Shown piece after piece: positions 58,828 through 64,000 of a stretch of DNA of 64,000 nt (within the stretch, counting starts at the first letter, position 1; each line of letters starts with the position of its first letter). Under the pieces are notes generated by a model. It had not been told where the DNA came from. It saw only the letters and a list, made by a program, of their open reading frames with translations, and did not search any database. Origin of the DNA: CAYOZN01 sp964408455 (GTDB taxonomy: Bacteria; Planctomycetota; Phycisphaerae; UBA1845; UTPLA1); NCBI GenBank assembly GCA_964408455.1, contig CAYOZN010000017.1:46708-110707 (forward strand), read 5' to 3'. A program made the position numbers and the translations under genes.

Positions 58828-59769
58828 TCAGGTCTTCTTTGCGGCGGCCTTCTTGTATCGCTGGAGATCTTTCTCCAGGCCGAGCTCCTTGTCTTCGTCA
58901 TCGCACACTTCGATGGCCTCTTCCTGGTACCTCGCGGCAAGTCTGGCGTCGCCGCTTTCGAAGAGGGCGCGGGCATAGACCGCCGTAATGTCGGACTCTT
59001 CACCCTCGGAGAGTTCATAGGCCAGCTTGGCCGCTTTCAGTGCCAGCTTGGTGTCGCGGCTTTTCACGCGCTTGGAGACGAGGATCTTCTTGGCGAAATC
59101 GGCCAGGAAGGCGGCGTCGTTCTTGCCTTCCTTGATGATGCTGTCGCCGAGCTTGGCCAGGTCCTTCGATTGCGCCGGGGATTCTGAGGCGGACACGGCC
59201 TTGTAGTACTTGGACCGGAGCTTCCTGGCCTTGGCCAGTTCCTTGTTGTCTTTCTTGAAGGGCTGCTTGCGCACGAGTTTTTCGATCTGGTCATCCATGC
59301 CATCGAAGGGGGAGCCATGCCAGGCGAGCTTGCCCTTGCGGTCGACGATGAAGGCGTGCGGAATGGTGTTGACGCCGAATGCGCCGGCGTAGGCATTCCA
59401 GGTGCCGCGGTTCTTGTCGAGGGCGACGACATAATCCATCGCGCTGCCCTGCTCCTTGACGAAGTCGTTGACCTTCGAGAGGTCGGTCTCAGAGCTGACG
59501 CCGATGATGATGACGCCCTTGTCCTTGTAGGCCTGCTGCAACTCGGACAGGTGGGGAATTGAGGCACGGCAGGGACCGCACCAGGTCGCCCAGAATTCGA
59601 CCACGTAGATGTATTTGCCGCGGCCCTCCTTCAGGTTGACCTTGTCGCCTTTCACCCAGTTGCTGATTTTGAGGGCCGGGGCAAAGTCCCCGATATCCGT
59701 CGCCCGGGCGGGAGATACCGCCAATGCCAACGCTGCAAGGAATGATGCCAGGACGCCAGCCTTCATCAT
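58828..59769 (-). CDS. Exported TlpA/ResA-like thioredoxin protein with helical C-terminus (paralogue A)
   Basis: A 313-residue protein. The signal peptide (VLASFLAALALAVSPARA) precedes a thioredoxin fold with the active site WATWCGPCRASIPHLSEL (Cys pair WCGPC) and the cis-Pro region NTIPHAFIVDRKGKLAWHGS. The C-terminal 150 residues are helical, with TPR-like character (LAYELSEGEESDITAVYARA), and absent from simple ResA/TlpA. It probably reduces or rearranges disulphides in the periplasm. A close paralogue at 62252-63220 has the same layout. Start ATG 59769. Confidence 0.87.
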   Translation of the reverse strand: MMKAGVLASFLAALALAVSPARATDIGDFAPALKISNWVKGDKVNLKEGRGKYIYVVEFWATWCGPCRASIPHLSELQQAYKDKGVIIIGVSSETDLSKVNDFVKEQGSAMDYVVALDKNRGTWNAYAGAFGVNTIPHAFIVDRKGKLAWHGSPFDGMDDQIEKLVRKQPFKKDNKELAKARKLRSKYYKAVSASESPAQSKDLAKLGDSIIKEGKNDAAFLADFAKKILVSKRVKSRDTKLALKAAKLAYELSEGEESDITAVYARALFESGDARLAARYQEEAIEVCDDEDKELGLEKDLQRYKKAAAKKT

Positions 59770-59919
59770 GAGGAGACCCTTTCCAGTTAAGGGAACGGCG
59801 ATCGACAGCCGCCGCACAATTAGATCCATCGGCCCGCAAGCCACCAAGTGAACAGCATTCTACCAAGCCCGGGCCGGTTTCAACAACTTTTTGCCAGCCT
59901 TTTACCCATCCGGGTGAAT

Positions 59920-61449
59920 TCAGCCGCAGTCCGGACACCCGAACATCAGGGCCGTGACGAACGGGGAAATGTCCTCACCATCGACACGGTCGTCATCACT
60001 CACATCCGCGGCGCTGAGGCGGTACGGGTCCAGATCCTCTCCCAGAAGCACGTCTACGAAGAGGGGCGAATCCTCTACGTTGATGAGTCCATCCCGGTTC
60101 AGATCGCCGGGGACGCAGACATCCGCCCGGTTGTAGCGAATGCACGGGAAGGGGCAGAGATCGACGCAGGCGGCGGTCACGGCCCCGCGAACGCGGACAC
60201 TGTCGCCGAGGGCGAAGTGTTCGAGATTTTCGATCCAGAAGATGTCGTTGCCGAACAGCAGAAGGGGCGTGCATTCGAAGCCCATGTGCAATTCTCCGCA
60301 GACATCGACGTAGGGGTCGGCAGTATTGTGCCGTAGCGTTGGCAATCCGACATCGCCGCATAATGGGGATTGCGCGGCAAGGCTGCCGGTGACCAGGGCC
60401 GGGATGCCCGTCCCGAGGCCGCCGTCGTGCTCCACGCGCACCGGCGCGCCGCCGGTATCGGGCTGAAAGATGGCGCATTCGCCATCAAAGCCGCTGAACT
60501 CCCCGGCGGCAACATAAAGCGGATCGATGGTATTATCGTGAATGCATGGCACGACGCAGGGACCCTCGGGCGGGCAGGTCGCCGGGAAGCGACCGGTGAT
60601 GACAACCCGATCGCCGGGCTGTGCCATGCCGGTAAAGTCGAGCCGGTAGCGCGGGTTGAAGCCGCCCTGGTCGGCTTCGAATACGAGGCCGCAGGACTCG
60701 TCGCGGACCATGGTGCCGGGTCCGCCGAAGGCCGGGCGCGTGGTATTCTGCTGAATAAGAGCCCGGCCGCAGGGGCCGAGGTCTTCGCCATTGAGAATGC
60801 CCGCCACTTCGACGTAGTCACCAGCGAGAAAGCGGGAGGTGGACTGCAGCTCGAATCGCTGGCCATCCGCGGCCAGGAAGTTGACACAACCGAAACTGTC
60901 AACCAGGCGGCCGTTCGATTGGTAGCATGGGCCTACGATGTTTCCCATGATGGTGGGCAGCATGTCCGGGCCGCATGGGGCCGGCGTGAGATCGACGGCG
61001 CCGCTGACGAATACGCTGCTTCCCGGCGGGAGACCGCCAGGCTGTTCGAGGAGAAACCGCTCTCCATCCTGCGATACGAAGTGCGTGCAGCCGGGCGTTC
61101 CTTCGTCGCTCAAGACGCCGCAGCCGGCGAAGCATGGGGCGATCGTGTTCTGCTGGAGCGGTGGGATCAGGGCGGGGCCGCAGACAAATGCAACGTTAAC
61201 GTTGATTTCGCCCGAGACGAGAACGCGGTCGCCGGCCTGGAAGCCGGCGAGGTTCTGGGGGACGACTTGAATACCGTCGTCAGCCGTGAATACGAGGCAT
61301 GGCGGAAAGCCGGTGGTGGTCTCGAGTATGCCGCATGCCTGATAGGGCCCGCCCGGGCCGGCCAGCGCAGGTGAAGCGAGCATCATGGCCGCGAGTACGA
61401 TCGGTGTCAGCCTCGCGAAATACAGCGGCGCGAATCTGGTGAAAAGCAC
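59920..61449 (-). CDS. Secreted repeat protein with a C-terminal dockerin type I domain
   Basis: A 509-residue exported protein (signal peptide RLTPIVLAAMMLASPALA). The body has about six repeats of 60-70 residues, each with a central beta strand (DGERFLLEQPGG, DGQRFELQST) and paired Cys (PCGPDMLPTIMGNIVGPCYQ). The C-terminus has DLNRDGLINVEDSPLFVDVL and DVSDDDRVDGEDISPFVTAL, the duplicated calcium loops of dockerin I. The protein may dock to a cohesin-bearing scaffold, but no cohesin is visible here. The start is GTG 61449 with GGAGGG 6 bases upstream. It lies between the two TlpA-like genes. Confidence 0.85.
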   Translation of the reverse strand: MLFTRFAPLYFARLTPIVLAAMMLASPALAGPGGPYQACGILETTTGFPPCLVFTADDGIQVVPQNLAGFQAGDRVLVSGEINVNVAFVCGPALIPPLQQNTIAPCFAGCGVLSDEGTPGCTHFVSQDGERFLLEQPGGLPPGSSVFVSGAVDLTPAPCGPDMLPTIMGNIVGPCYQSNGRLVDSFGCVNFLAADGQRFELQSTSRFLAGDYVEVAGILNGEDLGPCGRALIQQNTTRPAFGGPGTMVRDESCGLVFEADQGGFNPRYRLDFTGMAQPGDRVVITGRFPATCPPEGPCVVPCIHDNTIDPLYVAAGEFSGFDGECAIFQPDTGGAPVRVEHDGGLGTGIPALVTGSLAAQSPLCGDVGLPTLRHNTADPYVDVCGELHMGFECTPLLLFGNDIFWIENLEHFALGDSVRVRGAVTAACVDLCPFPCIRYNRADVCVPGDLNRDGLINVEDSPLFVDVLLGEDLDPYRLSAADVSDDDRVDGEDISPFVTALMFGCPDCG

Positions 61450-61588
61450 GCAGTGCCCTCCGGAAGGCTGTAAACGAACACGAAACAGGTGTCCGACGCG
61501 TGGGGAAGAACGGCTCGCACTTTCTAGAACGTACCGGTCGGTACGGAGTTTTCACGGAATTCGATACGTGACGGGGTAAAATCGGGCG

Positions 61589-62113
61589 ATGACGACGCGG
61601 ACCTTCCGGGAACGCCTGCTCGATGGGCTGCTTTGGCTGATCGTGCCGGCAGCCGCATATGCCAGCTATGCCGCTGCGTTCGTGTTGGACCCCTTCTCGA
61701 TGCGGCATCGGGCACGGCTGCGGCTGACGCCGGAGCTGCGGCGGTTTCCATCGGCATTGTCGCGTGCGAGGGCCATCGTGGCGGCCTGCTTTCGGCCGTG
61801 GGCGGCCGGACTCGCATTGGCGGCCGCTTCGCTCGGAGCCGGGTATTTCACGTTTCGGTGGCTTAGTGCGGCGGGATCGACAAACGTCGAGAGGCGTTTG
61901 CCGGCGTTACTGGTGTCATTGCTCGTGGCATGGTGGGTCTTCTGGTGGCTTGATGTCGGGCGGACCGCGTTATTCCGCAGCCGGGCGCGGCAGTCGATCC
62001 GGGAGGAACTGGTCCGGTTCGGACTGCCGACGTGTTCGTTGTGCGGCGAGGCGGCGAAGAGCCTGTCGCAGCCGTGGTGCGAGCCGTGCGGCAAGGAGCA
62101 ATCCATTTCGTGA
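61589..62113 (+). CDS. Membrane protein with C-terminal zinc ribbon
   Basis: A 174-residue protein with three helices (LLWLIVPAAAYASYAAAFVL; AAGLALAAASLGAGYFTFRW; LLVSLLVAWWVFWWLDVGRT) and a C-terminal ribbon CSLCGEAAKSLSQPWCEPCG. It recalls the zinc-ribbon membrane family of 50.7-54.3 kb but has the ribbon only at the end and a different spacing, so close kinship is not shown. TAAAAT lies 6 bases before ATG 61589, suggesting a leaderless mRNA; no -35 box is clear. Function unknown. Confidence 0.65.
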   Translation: MTTRTFRERLLDGLLWLIVPAAAYASYAAAFVLDPFSMRHRARLRLTPELRRFPSALSRARAIVAACFRPWAAGLALAAASLGAGYFTFRWLSAAGSTNVERRLPALLVSLLVAWWVFWWLDVGRTALFRSRARQSIREELVRFGLPTCSLCGEAAKSLSQPWCEPCGKEQSIS

Positions 62114-62139
62114 TGAATGCGTGCGTTGCCCGGTGTATG

Positions 62140-62244
62140 CACCGCTGATAGAGCAGTGGCACACGTGGGCGCTCGCACCGCCCCGGACTTCGCACCGCTG
62201 ACTCAACAGTGGCACACGAGGCACTGCTTGAAGCAGTGGCACAC
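62140..62244. repeat. Three diverged units of the 56-kb palindrome family
   Basis: Units at 62140-62164, 62193-62217 and 62222-62244 share the 3' core CAGTGGCACAC. The first two have CACCGCTGA and a different loop; the stem is kept by G-T wobble and A-T pairs. The third is identical to the unit at 56150. They lie between the convergent zinc-ribbon and TlpA-like genes. Confidence 0.85.
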
Positions 62245-62251
62245 TTTATCG

Positions 62252-63220
62252 TCAGGCCTTGGGCGGCAGGGCCTTCTTGTAACGCTCGAGCGACTCTTTG
62301 ACTTCCTGCTTGGCCTGAGGCATATCGCACAATTCCAGCGCGCGCTCCTGCTCCTTGACGGCCTCGGCGATCTTGCCGTTGTCAAACAGCGCCCGGGCGT
62401 ACGTGTCAATGATCATCCATTCTTTGCCATCGCAGGCGTCGTAGGCGGCCTGGGCGGCCCGCATGGCCAGCTTGAGATCGCGATTCTTGATGGGCTCGGC
62501 CGTGAGAATGATCCAGGCGAATTCGTTCATGGCCTGGGCGTTGCTGCCGGCCTCCTTCATGATGATCTCGGCGAGTTCCGACATTTTCTTGTTGTTCTTG
62601 TCGCCCTCCTCTTCAGCCAGCTTGAAGTACTGCCCCATCTTTTCGCGAATCTGGTTGCGCTTGCGCTGGAATTCGCGATCTTCGTCAAAGGCCTTCTTTG
62701 CAGCCGCCAGATCATGCTTGCCGCTGACGACGTTGGCGAGCGTTTCTTCCAGGCCGATCATGGGATGACCGACCCAGACGATAGCACCGCTCTTATCGAC
62801 GACAAACGAAGCGGGAATGCCATCCTGATCGTAGGCCTCCAGATAGGCCTTGTGCGTGGCCCGCGAGGGATCGCAGGCGACGACGTAGCCCATCGAATCG
62901 CCCTTGCTCTCGACGAAGGGCGCGACCTTGCCGGTTGGTTCGTCGGATACGGCCACGAATACGACGCCCTTGTCGCGATACTTCTTCTGAAGTTCGGTGA
63001 TGTGCGGAATGCTGGCGACGCAGGGGCCGCACCAGGTGGCCCAGAATTCGACCACGAACACGGTCTTGTCCTTGCCCGCGGCGAGGTCCACCGGGCCGCC
63101 CTTGACCCAGTCCTTGATCTTCAGCGGCGCGGCCGCATCGCCCAAATCGGCGGCGGCAACCGGGGAGACCAGAACGGCGCACACCAACGCGGCGACCAAC
63201 AGACTCTTGCTGCGTGACAT
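62252..63220 (-). CDS. Exported TlpA/ResA-like thioredoxin protein with helical C-terminus (paralogue B)
   Basis: A 322-residue protein. Signal peptide (SLLVAALVCAVLVSPVAAAD), thioredoxin active site WATWCGPCVASIPHITEL, cis-Pro stretch DGIPASFVVDKSGAIVWVGH, and a long helical C-terminal half (ARALFDNGKIAEAVKEQERA) with TPR-like character. The pattern matches paralogue A (58828-59769) throughout, including W-V-K-G near the start. AAGGGA is 6 bases before ATG 63220. A role in periplasmic redox or disulphide control is inferred. Confidence 0.88.
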   Translation of the reverse strand: MSRSKSLLVAALVCAVLVSPVAAADLGDAAAPLKIKDWVKGGPVDLAAGKDKTVFVVEFWATWCGPCVASIPHITELQKKYRDKGVVFVAVSDEPTGKVAPFVESKGDSMGYVVACDPSRATHKAYLEAYDQDGIPASFVVDKSGAIVWVGHPMIGLEETLANVVSGKHDLAAAKKAFDEDREFQRKRNQIREKMGQYFKLAEEEGDKNNKKMSELAEIIMKEAGSNAQAMNEFAWIILTAEPIKNRDLKLAMRAAQAAYDACDGKEWMIIDTYARALFDNGKIAEAVKEQERALELCDMPQAKQEVKESLERYKKALPPKA

Positions 63221-63442
63221 GAGAATCCCTTTCAGGCAGTAATGGGTTGCTTACGGCTCGCCCAGAAGTACATTCACGGTTGGCGAGGCATCATAACCCC
63301 ACAGATATCCTGAGCAAACGGCCCGGCCGCGTCCGGCTTTCTCCAGGGACCGGCACGCGGGCGACAGGCGGGCCGCGTTGCGTATAATCCACTCTTCCGG
63401 CACGCCATGGCGTTGACCGAGTCGAAATGAGGTCTATCACCG

Positions 63443-64000
63443 ATGAGTTCAAGCGCGAACGCGACAGCATTTGAAGCCCGCACAAGCCTGGTTACTCCGA
63501 GCGGCCCGGTCCAGATTTACAGCCTTGCGGCGTTGAAAAAGCGCGGGCTGAACGGCATCGATCGGCTGCCTTTTTCCATCAAGATTCTCCTGGAAAACGC
63601 CCTGCGTCACATGGGAGAAGGCATCGTCACCGAGAAGGACGTTCGCAATCTGGCGGAGTGGAATGCGCAGCGCCCGGCTCAGGTGGAGGTGCCCTTCACG
63701 CCGGCGCGGGTGCTGCTTCAGGACTTCACCGGCGTGCCGGCGGTCGTCGACCTGGCGGCGATGCGCTCGGCGATGGTGCAGCTCGGGGGAGATCCCGCGA
63801 AGATCAACCCGCTGGTGCCGGTCGACCTGGTGATCGACCATTCGGTGCAGGTGGACGCGTTCGGGACCGCGGGGGCATTGTCGCTCAATGAAGACATCGA
63901 ATTTGCCCGGAACCGCGAACGGTATGAGTTCCTGCGCTGGGGCCAACAGGCCTTCGACGGCCTGCGCGTGGTGCCGCCGTCCACGGGCATCGTGCACCAG
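63443..64000 (+). CDS. acnA: Aconitate hydratase, N-terminal part (runs off the window)
   Basis: The frame from ATG 63443 is open for 186 codons to the window edge. It contains the AcnA-type N-terminus: FSIKILLENALRHMG, VLLQDFTGVPAVVDLAAMRS, NPLVPVDLVIDHSVQVD and YEFLRWGQQAFDGLRVVPPS. AcnA isomerises citrate to isocitrate using a [4Fe-4S] cluster; the cluster Cys lie further on and are not seen. A TATAAT (about 63378) lies upstream. GAGG is 11 bases before the ATG. Confidence 0.93.
   Translation, partial: MSSSANATAFEARTSLVTPSGPVQIYSLAALKKRGLNGIDRLPFSIKILLENALRHMGEGIVTEKDVRNLAEWNAQRPAQVEVPFTPARVLLQDFTGVPAVVDLAAMRSAMVQLGGDPAKINPLVPVDLVIDHSVQVDAFGTAGALSLNEDIEFARNRERYEFLRWGQQAFDGLRVVPPSTGIVHQ

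Overview
The window is GC-rich bacterial DNA, densely coding on both strands, and most likely from a Planctomycetota chromosome (Phycisphaerae-like). This placement is an inference. It rests on secreted dockerin-type proteins, many small lineage-specific membrane proteins, a family of zinc-ribbon proteins with a CGYD...CPECG signature, and intergenic palindromic repeats. I see no prophage, integrase, transposase, CRISPR array, rRNA or tRNA.

Region 1 (1-33 kb) reads as a stress and envelope island. It opens with an Hsp20 chaperone and a translationally coupled pair: a CheB/CheR/PAS fusion and a PAS/GAF histidine kinase. A minus-strand series follows: a secreted EF-hand-like protein, a YqjD/YqjE/YqjK-like trio (DUF883, Holin-X and a small basic membrane protein), CsbD, a large secreted protein with a Cys-rich C-terminal anchor, a zinc alcohol dehydrogenase with an SDR, an SRPBCC protein and a PRC-barrel protein. 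Next come NHEJ repair (LigD and Ku), a lipase-like secreted hydrolase, DUF1328 and an AI-2E family permease. On the plus strand there are a cytochrome c and a GT4 glycosyltransferase overlapping a glycogen-debranching-type glucosidase. A second PRC-barrel paralogue closes the island. CsbD, DUF883, DUF1328, PRC-barrel, LigD/Ku, Hsp20 and debranching enzyme fit a general stress or desiccation programme.

Region 2 (33-42 kb) is housekeeping and metabolism: a possible short hairpin RNA, an acidic-tailed DUF2007-like protein, a KamA-family radical SAM enzyme behind a good sigma-70-type promoter, a DnaJ-like zinc protein, an aminotransferase, ribH, nusB, ftsY and an orphan IF2-N-like mini-protein. 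ribH and nusB appear to be leaderless.

Region 3 (42-50.6 kb) holds a three-hairpin REP-like element, a PepSY-like secreted protein, a methyltransferase, a MacB/LolD-type ABC exporter pair and a large secreted HEFGH metalloprotease whose C-terminal tail resembles that of the 11-13 kb protein.

Region 4 (50.6-54.4 kb) is a tandem array of eight diverged paralogues with a zinc ribbon, two membrane helices and a second zinc ribbon. All are on the minus strand and the array is bordered by simple-sequence repeats. At least three copies are damaged and one has a duplicated C-terminal ribbon. It is the most distinctive structure in the window.

Region 5 (54.4-64 kb) holds a CPBP protease divergent from an HhH-GPD glycosylase, a 4-unit palindromic tandem repeat with relatives 6 kb away, hutH, two TlpA-like paralogues flanking a dockerin protein, a membrane zinc-ribbon protein, and the start of acnA running off the end.
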